NCBI GenBank assembly: GCA_964562375.1
Contig: CAZLSW010000002.1
Location: forward strand, 1-64,000
Length of the DNA: 64,000 nt
Reading direction: 5' to 3'
Source of the DNA: JAJPXC01 sp964562375
GTDB taxonomy: Bacteria > Bacteroidota > Bacteroidia > Bacteroidales > Muribaculaceae
Shown here: positions 25,040 to 32,943 of the stretch, piece by piece
Position numbering within the stretch: position 1 is the first letter of the stretch
Layout: each line of letters opens with the position of its first letter
The notes under the pieces: model-generated
Told to the model about the DNA's origin: nothing
Database searches by the model: none
The model's input: only the letters and a program-made list of their open reading frames with translations
Program-made: the position numbers and the translations under genes

Positions 25040-26170
25040 ATGAGGTGGCTGACGGGAATATTGGCTTTATCGTTTGCTCTGTGGCTGTGTGCCGCCGAGA
25101 AAGAGGATAGCGTGCCGAAACAGAATCTGTATCAGAAGATTGTGAAATATCTGGCCGAGACCAACTCCACCAAGACCGACACAAAATTCGACTTCTCGGT
25201 AATCGGGGGTCCTCATTACAGCAGCGACACAAAATTTGGCCTCGGCATCGTGGCCGCCGGCTACTATAACACCGCTCCCGAAGACAGCCTTACGCACGAT
25301 TCCAACGTGTCGCTCTACGGCGACATCACCACCACGCTTTACTACGAAGTGGGAATCCGCGGGTCCAACCTTTGCCATGGCGATGCTTGGCGTATCGACT
25401 ACGTGGCCCGATTTTTCTCGTTCCCGAGCTATTTCTGGGGTATCGGCTACGATATGGACCATCGCGACAGCAACAAAACCAAGTATAAGCGCCTTCAGAG
25501 CGATGTCAACGCCACGGTGCTTCGCCGCGTGGGTAAACACTTGTATATGGGGCCTTTAGGCAGTTTCGCTTATGTCAAAGCGGGGGCCCCCCACGACCGG
25601 GCGAAGTGGGATGGGCAGCGGCTGAGGACGTTCAACTGGGGTCCGGGAGTGTCGGTGCAATTCGACACCCGCGACAACATCGCCAATGCCTATCGGGGCA
25701 CATACATGAAACTCGACCAGACATTCTACCCCAAATTCGCCGGCAACCACTATGCCTTCTCCATGACCGAAATCACTGCCAATCAGTACTGTCCGGCTTG
25801 GAAAGGTGCCATTATCGCCTGCCAGGTACACGGCAAATTCACTTACGGGAACGTGCCTTGGAGCATGCTGGCGCAAGTGGGCGGAAGTCGCACGCTGCGA
25901 GGCTATTACGAGGGACGATACTGCGACAAGGAGGAGATCGACTTTGTGGTGGAACTGCGCCAACACGTCTACCATCGCTCGGGCTTCGTCCTTTGGGGTG
26001 GGGCTGGCTGGGTGATGCCGTATCCTTCGGCAATGAGGCTGCGCAATACCCTTCCCAGTGTGGGCGTGGGCTACCGTTGGGAGTTCAAGAAACGAGTGAA
26101 CGTGCGGCTCGACTATGGCATTGGTCGTGGCGAAAGCACCATTTTATTCAGCATCAACGAGGCATTTTAA
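25040..26170 (+). CDS. BamA/TamA-like outer-membrane barrel
   Basis: A 376-residue exported protein with a short signal peptide (MRWLTGILALSFALWLCAA). It matches the surface-antigen (BamA C-terminal) barrel type without POTRA domains: GGPHYSSDTKFGLGI at the start, GPGVSVQFDTRDNIANAYRGTY in the middle, LRGYYEGRYCDKEEIDFVVELR (the family's RGY segment) and a C-terminal strand FSINEAF. The function of POTRA-less members in Bacteroidetes is not settled. It starts six bases after the antiporter and ends two bases before the transferase gene, inside the same operon. Confidence 0.82.
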   Translation: MRWLTGILALSFALWLCAAEKEDSVPKQNLYQKIVKYLAETNSTKTDTKFDFSVIGGPHYSSDTKFGLGIVAAGYYNTAPEDSLTHDSNVSLYGDITTTLYYEVGIRGSNLCHGDAWRIDYVARFFSFPSYFWGIGYDMDHRDSNKTKYKRLQSDVNATVLRRVGKHLYMGPLGSFAYVKAGAPHDRAKWDGQRLRTFNWGPGVSVQFDTRDNIANAYRGTYMKLDQTFYPKFAGNHYAFSMTEITANQYCPAWKGAIIACQVHGKFTYGNVPWSMLAQVGGSRTLRGYYEGRYCDKEEIDFVVELRQHVYHRSGFVLWGGAGWVMPYPSAMRLRNTLPSVGVGYRWEFKKRVNVRLDYGIGRGESTILFSINEAF

Positions 26171-26172
26171 TC

Positions 26173-27945
26173 ATGGGTAGCAAGCATAAAATCACCGACT
26201 TAAGCACTTGGATGGCGGGTGAACACCTAAGCCCGCTCCGTGGGCAGGCGTGGCTGGCGTTGCTTGTGCCTATTGCTCTGATCGTACCGAATATCGCGCT
26301 GTGCATCACCGAGGATATGTCGTGGCTTACGGCGCTGGCCAATGTGCTGTTTCCCTTGGGCGTTTACGCGCTGATAATGAGCTCGTGGCGCAGGGTTGGG
26401 GCGACGACGTGGCTATGCTTTCCGATGATGTTCTTCGGAGCGTTCCAGATAGTGTTACTGTTCCTCTATGGCGGGTCGATAATCGCTGTGGATATGTTCC
26501 TTAACGTGGTGACTACCAACGTGAACGAGGCCACCGAGCTGTTGGCCAATTTATTGCTGGCTATGGGTATCGTGATTGTGCTATACGTGCCCCTGCTGGT
26601 GTGGGCGACTGTTGTGCTTGTGAAACGCAAACGAGCCACTGCGCGGTTTATGCGGGCCTATAGGCACGTGTCACGACCGTTGTGCCTGTTAGGGACGGTG
26701 ACATTAGGAGCAGCGCTCTTGTGGTCGCCCGATTTCGCCGTGCTCGACGACCTTTTCCCCGTAAATGTTTGCCACAATCTTGGATTGGCCGTCGGTCGCT
26801 TTCAAGATTCCCAAAATTACCCAGAAACGTCCAAGGACTACACCTTCCACGCTACGCATGAGCCTATCGACAGTGCTGACCGTGAGGTGATTGTGCTTGT
26901 AATCGGCGAAACCTCGTGTGCCGAAAATTGGCAGCTGCTGGGATATGGAAGAGAGACCAATCCACGGCTATCGAAGGTTGATGGCTTGGTGGCGTTTCCT
27001 AAGGCGTTGACCCAGAGCAACACCACCCACAAGAGCGTGCCGATGATGATGTCGCCGTTGACCGCCAAGACATTCGGTGACTCTATTACCCGCGTGAAAA
27101 GCGTGATCACGGCCTTCCGCGAGGCCGGATTCCACACCGCGTTTCTCTCCAATCAGCAACGCAACCGCTCCTATATCGACTACTTTGGCCAAGAGGCCGA
27201 TCGTTGTGTGTTCCTCAAGGATGACGGCTGCGAGCATCTCGACGATGACTTGTTGCGGCTGCTCGCCGAGGAGCTTCGGGATACCGTAAACGCCCGAAAA
27301 TTCATCGTGTTGCACACTTATGGGTCGCATTTCCGATATCGCGACCGCTATCCCGCTGAATACGCGCGCTTCACGCCCGATGACGCTATCGACGCGCGTG
27401 CCTCCAATCGCGACAGGCTTATCAACGCCTTCGACAACACGATTGTCTACATCGACACGATGCTGGACGATGTGATTGCCGGGCTTGACGAGCAGGGATG
27501 TCGCGTCTGCTTGGTCTATGCCTCCGACCACGGGGAGGATATCTTCGACGACGAGCGGGGACGCTTCCTGCACGCGTCGCCCACGCCCACTGCCTATCAA
27601 TTGCGCGTGCCGTTGCTGGTTTATTACAAGGATGAACCCGACGCGATGGAATCGCGCCGCACCGTGGCCCCGGCGATGACGGAAGCCCAGGGCGCGCCGA
27701 TGGTGGAATCTCCCAGGATGCAGGCCCTACGGGGTAATGTGGATAAGGTGGTGTCGCCGTCGGAGGTGGTGTTCCACACACTGCTCGACGCCGCCGGCAT
27801 TTCGACCCCCGTTTTTGATTCTCGCTTGTCGCTGTTCAACCCGGCCTATACCACCCCGGAATTGCTTTACCTCACCGATCGCAACCAGGCCGTCCCCCTG
27901 CTCGACTCCGGCCTTAAGCCCCAGGATCTCCCCCTCCTCCCCTAG
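26173..27945 (+). CDS. Lipid A phosphoethanolamine transferase-like protein (EptA/MCR family)
   Basis: A 590-residue inner-membrane enzyme with five N-terminal helices (to about residue 185) and a periplasmic alkaline-phosphatase-fold domain. Zinc and catalytic residues are seen: Glu246 in VIGETS, a Thr at 284-285 before KSVPMMMS in the place of the MCR nucleophile, and YASDHGED near the end. The pair of Cys that flanks the nucleophile in EptA and MCR is absent (Gln and Met instead). The family adds phosphoethanolamine to lipid A and lowers polymyxin binding. The ATG at 26173 is used; the longer frame runs through the upstream gene. Its 3' end overlaps the toxin gene on the other strand by 32 bases. 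Confidence 0.85.
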   Translation: MGSKHKITDLSTWMAGEHLSPLRGQAWLALLVPIALIVPNIALCITEDMSWLTALANVLFPLGVYALIMSSWRRVGATTWLCFPMMFFGAFQIVLLFLYGGSIIAVDMFLNVVTTNVNEATELLANLLLAMGIVIVLYVPLLVWATVVLVKRKRATARFMRAYRHVSRPLCLLGTVTLGAALLWSPDFAVLDDLFPVNVCHNLGLAVGRFQDSQNYPETSKDYTFHATHEPIDSADREVIVLVIGETSCAENWQLLGYGRETNPRLSKVDGLVAFPKALTQSNTTHKSVPMMMSPLTAKTFGDSITRVKSVITAFREAGFHTAFLSNQQRNRSYIDYFGQEADRCVFLKDDGCEHLDDDLLRLLAEELRDTVNARKFIVLHTYGSHFRYRDRYPAEYARFTPDDAIDARASNRDRLINAFDNTIVYIDTMLDDVIAGLDEQGCRVCLVYASDHGEDIFDDERGRFLHASPTPTAYQLRVPLLVYYKDEPDAMESRRTVAPAMTEAQGAPMVESPRMQALRGNVDKVVSPSEVVFHTLLDAAGISTPVFDSRLSLFNPAYTTPELLYLTDRNQAVPLLDSGLKPQDLPLLP

Positions 27946-28552
27946 CAAGATCTTGCACTTTTGCCCGGATAAACTCCTTTATGTCTTCCCAATCTATATT
28001 CTGGAACATGTGGGGCATCAAATCGTCTTCAGCATCCAAGAAATAGGTTAACCCCATTAAGACTCTCATCCGGGAACCGTGGGGATATTTCAACTCATAT
28101 AGTTGCAAAATTTCTTCAAGCGACATATGTTGAAGAAGAAAATATGTGTCGATGAAGTCTTTGCGCTTTCCTCTGCCATCGATAGCCTGCATCTTCATGG
28201 CTGCAATATCTTTGGGTGAGGCCATAACAATTCCATCCTCGATAACCGGCTGATCCAGCCACGGGTACATAGAATAATGTACAATGTCGACCTTTACTCC
28301 GTCTAATCGCAAACTTCTGATAATTTTCGATGTGGTAGAATTTTCAACCGTTCCGATATTGCTAAATACATCTGCGAAATTAATATTTAAATCAAATTCG
28401 CCAAAGAAATCGAGGTCGACTGAGGTGCGGTGCCCCAGCTGGAGAGCTAATGCCGTTCCGCCCACCAACCGTGTTTTTCTCATCTCAGGAAGATTTGAAA
28501 TCTTTTTCAGGAGTTCCAGAGTGTGGGGTTTGATTGTGCGAAGTGATAGCAT
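27914..28552 (-). CDS. AbiEii/AbiGii-family nucleotidyltransferase toxin
   Basis: A 212-residue nucleotidyltransferase of the type found as the toxin of AbiE-like systems. The motif GGTALALQLGHRTSVDLDFF at 31-50 gives the GG-x-x and D46-x-D48 metal site; SPKDIAAMKMQAI and RGKRKDFIDTYFLL near 125-150 are the family's later motifs. Related toxins act by modifying tRNA ends. It overlaps the partner gene upstream by 46 bases and ends inside the 3' end of the EptA-like gene. The short Gly/Asp tail (ARGGGGDPGA) looks like read-through into the neighbour's reverse strand. Confidence 0.88.
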   Translation of the reverse strand: MLSLRTIKPHTLELLKKISNLPEMRKTRLVGGTALALQLGHRTSVDLDFFGEFDLNINFADVFSNIGTVENSTTSKIIRSLRLDGVKVDIVHYSMYPWLDQPVIEDGIVMASPKDIAAMKMQAIDGRGKRKDFIDTYFLLQHMSLEEILQLYELKYPHGSRMRVLMGLTYFLDAEDDLMPHMFQNIDWEDIKEFIRAKVQDLARGGGGDPGA

Positions 28553-28809
28553 CTGTAATCTTCTTTTTTTGTGTTGCTAATGCATGTGATAAAGGAAAGG
28601 GCTACGGCATCTAAGGTTCTTAGCCCTTTACAATATTCAGCGATTTTGGGTATGCCGTAATGGTCGCGTATCGCCAGCCAGTCTTGCCAATTTCCGTATT
28701 CCAATACGCGTTGAACAACGAAGGCTGGATGGGTATCCCAATCCAGACCTGTCGTGTCAACGTCCCAAAAAAGGGTGGGAGATAAGCTTTCTAATATACT
28801 TTTTTGCAT
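28507..28809 (-). CDS. Probable antitoxin partner of the AbiEii-type toxin
   Basis: A 100-residue protein that matches the small conserved Bacteroidetes protein usually found just before AbiEii-type genes: FWDVDTTGLDWDTHPAFVVQ, RVLEYGNWQDWLAIRDHYG and LRTLDAVALSFI. I recall it as a DUF-type domain but cannot check the number. Gene order (partner first, toxin second, overlapping by 46 bases) fits an antitoxin role. It starts only four bases after the nitroreductase stop, so some cotranscription with that gene is possible. Confidence 0.75.
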   Translation of the reverse strand: MQKSILESLSPTLFWDVDTTGLDWDTHPAFVVQRVLEYGNWQDWLAIRDHYGIPKIAEYCKGLRTLDAVALSFITCISNTKKEDYRCYHFAQSNPTLWNS

Positions 28810-28813
28810 ACCT

Positions 28814-29419
28814 TTACCAGCGGTTGTGGTGGATTTTGGAGGGGTCCCATTTGTCCTTGGGCTCGGCTGGGCCGGAGGGGTAACCCATGGCTACGACGCA
28901 CAGGGGAACAATGTCGTCGGGCAAACCAACGGCCTCGGATACGGCCGAAACGCGCTCGACGATGGGGTAAACGCCACACCATACAGCTCCTAGGCCTACG
29001 GCATGGGCGGCCAACAGCAGGTTCTCGGTTGCTGCCGACGCGTCCTGGATCCAGAAGTCGTGGCCGTCGCCGTCAAGACAGCGTGCCATGTCGCCGCACA
29101 CTACGATAGCGGCCTGTGCCTCGGCCAGCATTTTCCACTGGGGGACGTGGGCCGAGAGCGAGTCGAGGGCCTTGCGATTGTTGAGTACCACGAATGCCCA
29201 AGGTTGCTTGTTGGCGGCTGTGGGAGCGGCCATGGCGGCTTTCAGCACGGTGGTGATTACTGAGTCGGGGATAGCTTGCTGGGTGTAGGAGCGCACCGAT
29301 GAGCGGGTCATGATACACTCGATGGCGTCGTCGCAAGTGGCGGGTGTCTTGTCGCTGTTACAAGCTGCCAGGGGGGCTAGCAGGGCGGCGCCGAGGGCGA
29401 GGGTGAAGATTTTGTTCAT
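28814..29419 (-). CDS. Lipoprotein of the nitroreductase family
   Basis: A 201-residue FMN-binding nitroreductase-fold protein. The core starts at about residue 30 (AIECIMTRSSVRSYTQQAIP) and includes APTAANKQPWAFVVL for flavin binding, DASAATENLLLAAHAVGLGAVW, and VPLCVVAMGYPSG. Unusually it carries a lipobox, APLAAC with Cys20, so the enzyme may sit on the outside of the inner membrane. The ATG at 29419 is used; the longer frame to 29599 only translates the upstream repeat into meaningless LLRYCVI units. Physiological substrate unknown. Confidence 0.85.
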   Translation of the reverse strand: MNKIFTLALGAALLAPLAACNSDKTPATCDDAIECIMTRSSVRSYTQQAIPDSVITTVLKAAMAAPTAANKQPWAFVVLNNRKALDSLSAHVPQWKMLAEAQAAIVVCGDMARCLDGDGHDFWIQDASAATENLLLAAHAVGLGAVWCGVYPIVERVSAVSEAVGLPDDIVPLCVVAMGYPSGPAEPKDKWDPSKIHHNRW

Positions 29420-29445
29420 GTTTTTTATTTTTTTGGGTTTTAGTG

Positions 29446-29588
29446 AAATAACGCAATAACGTAATAACGCAATAACGCAGTAACGCAGTAACGTAATAAC
29501 GCAATAACGCAATAACGCAGTAACGCAATAACGCATAACGCAATAACGTGATAACGTTATAACGGGATAACGGGATTGCGGGAAAGCG
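29446..29588. repeat. TAACGCAA octamer tandem repeat
   Basis: About 16 copies of an 8-base unit (ATAACGCA, with ATAACGTA, GTAACGCA variants) fill the spacer between the nitroreductase and rmlB genes. Similar ATAACG words recur at 34947-34990, 47689-47729 and 54729-54760, so this is a dispersed family. It could expand or shrink by slippage. No mobile element is attached. Confidence 0.9.
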
Positions 29589-29611
29589 TAATCATGCATT
29601 ATCGCGTGGAA

Positions 29612-29645
29612 TTTGGGCGCAAGTTACCAAATTTTTGTATCTTTG
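29612..29645 (+). promoter_or_regulatory. Promoter of the rmlB-rfbA-mscS unit
   Basis: TTTG at 29612-29615 and TATCTTTG at 29638-29645 with a 22-base spacer, slightly long but both boxes exact. Start of transcription near 29652 leaves a 22-base leader to the rmlB ATG at 29674. Confidence 0.65.
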
Positions 29646-29673
29646 CCAAAAATAAAGGAAACCAATCGAAGCA

Positions 29674-30861
29674 ATGACCACATATTTGGTCACGGGTGGC
29701 GCGGGCTTCATCGGCGCCAATTTCGTGAAATATATCTTGGCCAAATACGGCCAGGAGGAGATTAATGTGGTCATCCTTGACGCACTCACCTATGCTGGTA
29801 ATTTGCTGACAATCAAGGATGAACTACAAGATTCACGGGTGACGTTCATAAAGGGGGATATCGGCGACCGTGGCTTGGTCGACCGGATTTTGGCTGAGCA
29901 TGATCCCCGTTTTATCGTCAATTTCGCCGCTGAGAGCCATGTTGACCGCTCGATTACCGGTCCTCGCATCTTCCTGGAAACCAATATATTGGGCACGCAG
30001 ACGCTACTCGATGCGGCACGCGTGGCTTGGCGACTGCCCGATGGGGCCTATAAACCGGGGCATAAGTTTCTGCAAATCTCCACTGATGAGGTATATGGCT
30101 CATTACCAGTGGAATATGATCAGCCACAACCCTTGCATGTCGTAGATGAGTTGAAGACGGTGGTGAAGGATCGAGGCGAGTTGCACACGTTTGGCACTCA
30201 GTTCTTTACGGAAACAACCCCGCTGCATCCCCATTCCCCGTATTCGGCTTCGAAAACTTCGGCCGACATGTTTGTGATGGCTTATCACGATACCTACGGC
30301 CTCCCCGTCAACATCACCCGCTGCTCCAATAATTACGGGCCATATCATTTCCCCGAGAAACTTATCCCGTTGATGATCAAGAACTTGCTTGAGGGAAAGC
30401 CGCTGCCAGTTTATGGTCAAGGACTCAACGTGAGGGATTGGCTCTACGTGGAGGATCACGCCCGCGCTATCGACCTAGTTCTTCGCAAGGGAAGGGTAGG
30501 AGAGGTATACAACATCGGAGGATTCAACGAGCACCGTAACCTCGACCTTGTGAAGGCGCTGATAAGAATTGTGGGCGAACTGATGTTGCAACATCCCGAA
30601 TATCAGCGACTTTTAGCGCATCCTGAGATTCCTTTGGACGAGTCGCGAATCCAATTTGTAACCGACCGTCCTGGCCACGACATGCGCTACGCCATCGACC
30701 CCACGAAAATCGCCACTGAGTTGGGATGGTATCCACAAACGCCTCTGTCCAAGGGACTTAAAGCAACTGTTGAGTGGTACTTCAACCATCAGGATTGGGT
30801 GGAGAGCGTCACCTCTGGCGACTATCAAAAGTATTACGAGCAAATGTACGGCAACCGATGA
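29674..30861 (+). CDS. rfbB: dTDP-glucose 4,6-dehydratase RmlB
   Basis: Second step of dTDP-L-rhamnose supply: converts dTDP-glucose to the 4-keto-6-deoxy sugar, in the cytoplasm. The short-chain dehydrogenase fold is clear: NAD-binding TGGAGFIGANF at 7-17, ESHVDRSI, the catalytic STDEVYG and YSASK, and SNNYGPYHFPEKLIPL, all typical of RmlB. The 395 residues are about 40 longer than many bacterial RmlB proteins, with an insert around 140-180 that is common in Bacteroidetes. It overlaps rfbA by four bases. rmlC and rmlD are not in the window. Confidence 0.95.
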   Translation: MTTYLVTGGAGFIGANFVKYILAKYGQEEINVVILDALTYAGNLLTIKDELQDSRVTFIKGDIGDRGLVDRILAEHDPRFIVNFAAESHVDRSITGPRIFLETNILGTQTLLDAARVAWRLPDGAYKPGHKFLQISTDEVYGSLPVEYDQPQPLHVVDELKTVVKDRGELHTFGTQFFTETTPLHPHSPYSASKTSADMFVMAYHDTYGLPVNITRCSNNYGPYHFPEKLIPLMIKNLLEGKPLPVYGQGLNVRDWLYVEDHARAIDLVLRKGRVGEVYNIGGFNEHRNLDLVKALIRIVGELMLQHPEYQRLLAHPEIPLDESRIQFVTDRPGHDMRYAIDPTKIATELGWYPQTPLSKGLKATVEWYFNHQDWVESVTSGDYQKYYEQMYGNR

Positions 30862-31742
30862 AAGGAATAATCTTGGCCGGAGGTTCCGGCACGCGCCTGC
30901 ACCCGATCACACGGGGCATCTCCAAGCAGTTGATCCCGGTTTACGACAAGCCTATGATCTATTATCCATTATCGGTGCTGATGCTCGCCGGGATACGTGA
31001 AATCCTGATAATCAGCACTCCACAGGACTTGCCTGCTTTCGAGCGGTTGCTTGGCGACGGCGCCGAGCTTGGAATCACCTTGAAATACGCCGAACAGCCC
31101 CGTCCCGAGGGCCTGGCTCAAGCCTTCTTGATTGGTCGCGAGTTTTTGGATGGGGACGACGCTTGCTTGGTGCTGGGCGACAACATTTTCTACGGCCAAG
31201 GATTTACGGGGATGATGCGCAGGGCTGTAGAACGCGCCGAGCAGGGGAATGCCACTGTTTTTGCTTATCAAGTGCGTGATCCTCAGCGATATGGCGTAGT
31301 AGAGGTGGATGCCGCGGGCAATCCTGTGTCGATTGAGGAGAAACCTGCCCATCCCAAGAGCGACTTGGCTGTCGTGGGGCTCTATTTCTATCCTGCCGAT
31401 GTTGTGGATATTGCCTCAGAAATCCAGCCTTCGGCCCGTGGCGAGCTGGAAATCACCTCGGTGAACGAAGCTTACCTGCGCCAGGGGCGATTGAATGTGT
31501 CGACCTTCGGCCGCGGCTTCGCATGGCTCGACACCGGCACGGTTGACTCGCTGAAGGAGGCCTCCAATTTCATCGAGGCCATCCAGAAGCGTCAAGGCTT
31601 TTATGTGGCCGCTCTCGAGGAGGTAGCTTATCGACGCGGATTTATCGACGCGGTCCAACTACGCGCTCTTGCCGAGCCATTGATGAACACCGAATACGGG
31701 CAATATCTCCATCGTCTGTCCCAATCTCCGTTAAACTCCTGA
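30858..31742 (+). CDS. rfbA: Glucose-1-phosphate thymidylyltransferase RfbA
   Basis: First step of dTDP-sugar synthesis: glucose-1-phosphate plus dTTP gives dTDP-glucose. The 294 residues are of normal length; GIILAGGSGTRLHPIT is the nucleotide-binding signature, KQLIPVYDKPMIYYPLS follows, and EEKPAHPKSDLAVVGLYFY and AWLDTGTVDSL are later family motifs. The ATG at 30858 overlaps the rmlB stop (ATGA); an upstream in-frame codon at 30774 lies inside rmlB and is rejected. The pair probably feeds rhamnose into surface polysaccharide or O-antigen. Confidence 0.96.
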   Translation: MKGIILAGGSGTRLHPITRGISKQLIPVYDKPMIYYPLSVLMLAGIREILIISTPQDLPAFERLLGDGAELGITLKYAEQPRPEGLAQAFLIGREFLDGDDACLVLGDNIFYGQGFTGMMRRAVERAEQGNATVFAYQVRDPQRYGVVEVDAAGNPVSIEEKPAHPKSDLAVVGLYFYPADVVDIASEIQPSARGELEITSVNEAYLRQGRLNVSTFGRGFAWLDTGTVDSLKEASNFIEAIQKRQGFYVAALEEVAYRRGFIDAVQLRALAEPLMNTEYGQYLHRLSQSPLNS

Positions 31743-31744
31743 AT

Positions 31745-32848
31745 ATGATAGCTTTAGTTGATGTAATGCCTGTGTTGCCCGACTCCATTCCTACGGTGAA
31801 GGAGGAGGTGAAGATGCTGTCGTCGATGTCGTTTGACGACCTGATGAGCCGTGTGATCAACGGCGCCGTGGAATTTGGTATCAACTTGGCCATCGCCATC
31901 GTGGTGTTCTACGTTGGCAAGTTCATTATCAAGAAGTTATACAAGCTGGTACAGACGATTATGGTGCGTCGTCGCGCCGACCGGTCGTTGACCACGTTCG
32001 TTCTGTCGTTGATCAAGATGGTGTTGTATTTCATCTTGATAGTGACCGTTATAGGCATTTTGGGACTGGAAACGAGCTCGTTCCTTGCGCTGTTTGCCTC
32101 GGCTGGCGTCGCCGTGGGTATGGCTTTGAGCGGCACGTTACAGAATTTCGCGGGGGGTGTACTCATTCTCTTGCTCAAGCCATATAAGATAGGCGATTAC
32201 ATTGAGGCACAGGGTTTTGCGGGTACAGTGACGGAGATACAGATATTCCACACTATCATCTGCACTTACGACAACAAATCAATCATAATTCCCAATGGAG
32301 GCTTGTCGACGGGTTCGATAAACAACTGGTCGCGAGAAGATTACCGCCGCGTGTCGTGGAACGTGGCGATCTCCTATGGCGACTCGGTGGCCACTGCACG
32401 CGAGGCGATTATGGAGATTTTCGCGAGCGACCCGCGATTGGTGAAGCACTACGTGGAGGACGACCGCGAGCAGCGTCGGCAGCGACTCAAAGCGTTAGCC
32501 ACGGAGCGTCCGGCAAAGGCATGTCCGACCAATGAGCCTGATTGTCATTGGTGGCAGCGATGGTTCACCCACCGCAAGAAGATGAAAAAAGCGATTGACC
32601 AGTGGGGCAAAGATCGCGAGGCCAAGGTCATGGCCATGCTGCCCAAAGTTGACCGTTCTCCCTCGGTTGTTGTGGATTCGCTGGGCGACTCGAGCGTCAA
32701 CCTTGTGGCTCGCGCTTGGACCGAGAGCGCCAACTATTGGGCTGTATATTACCAAATCGGGGAGCGCATCTACAATGAATTGCCCAAGGCTGGCATCAAC
32801 TTCCCCTTCCCGCAAATGGACGTTCACCTCCAGCAATCCCCCGCATAA
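31745..32848 (+). CDS. MscS-type mechanosensitive channel
   Basis: A 367-residue small-conductance channel that opens under hypo-osmotic stress. Three membrane helices (about 40-62, 80-105, 108-130) end in the pore helix with ASAGVAVGMALSGTLQNFAGG, the MscS hallmark, then the beta domain (YKIGDYIEAQGFAGTVTEIQ, IPNGGLSTGSINNWSREDYRR). The C-terminal alpha/beta domain is interrupted near residues 238-300 by a charged, Trp- and Cys-containing insert (REQRRQRLKALATERPAK to KVMAML) absent from plain MscS. It starts two bases after rfbA, so it shares that transcript although its function is unrelated. Confidence 0.92.
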   Translation: MIALVDVMPVLPDSIPTVKEEVKMLSSMSFDDLMSRVINGAVEFGINLAIAIVVFYVGKFIIKKLYKLVQTIMVRRRADRSLTTFVLSLIKMVLYFILIVTVIGILGLETSSFLALFASAGVAVGMALSGTLQNFAGGVLILLLKPYKIGDYIEAQGFAGTVTEIQIFHTIICTYDNKSIIIPNGGLSTGSINNWSREDYRRVSWNVAISYGDSVATAREAIMEIFASDPRLVKHYVEDDREQRRQRLKALATERPAKACPTNEPDCHWWQRWFTHRKKMKKAIDQWGKDREAKVMAMLPKVDRSPSVVVDSLGDSSVNLVARAWTESANYWAVYYQIGERIYNELPKAGINFPFPQMDVHLQQSPA

Positions 32849-32943
32849 TGGCTTGATGGCCGTCCAAGGGCGGCGCCCCTAACAACTAAAAACTTACTTC
32901 GGGTGTTATAAAATTATACGTTTCACCTGAAAAGCTTAGAGTT

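Noticed and set aside
25606..26172. Longer N-terminus for the EptA-like protein
   Set aside because: This part lies in another frame of the barrel gene and has no membrane or signal features.
29420..29599. Longer N-terminus for the nitroreductase
   Set aside because: The extension encodes only LLRYCVI repeats from the TAACGCAA array; the lipobox start at 29419 is far better.
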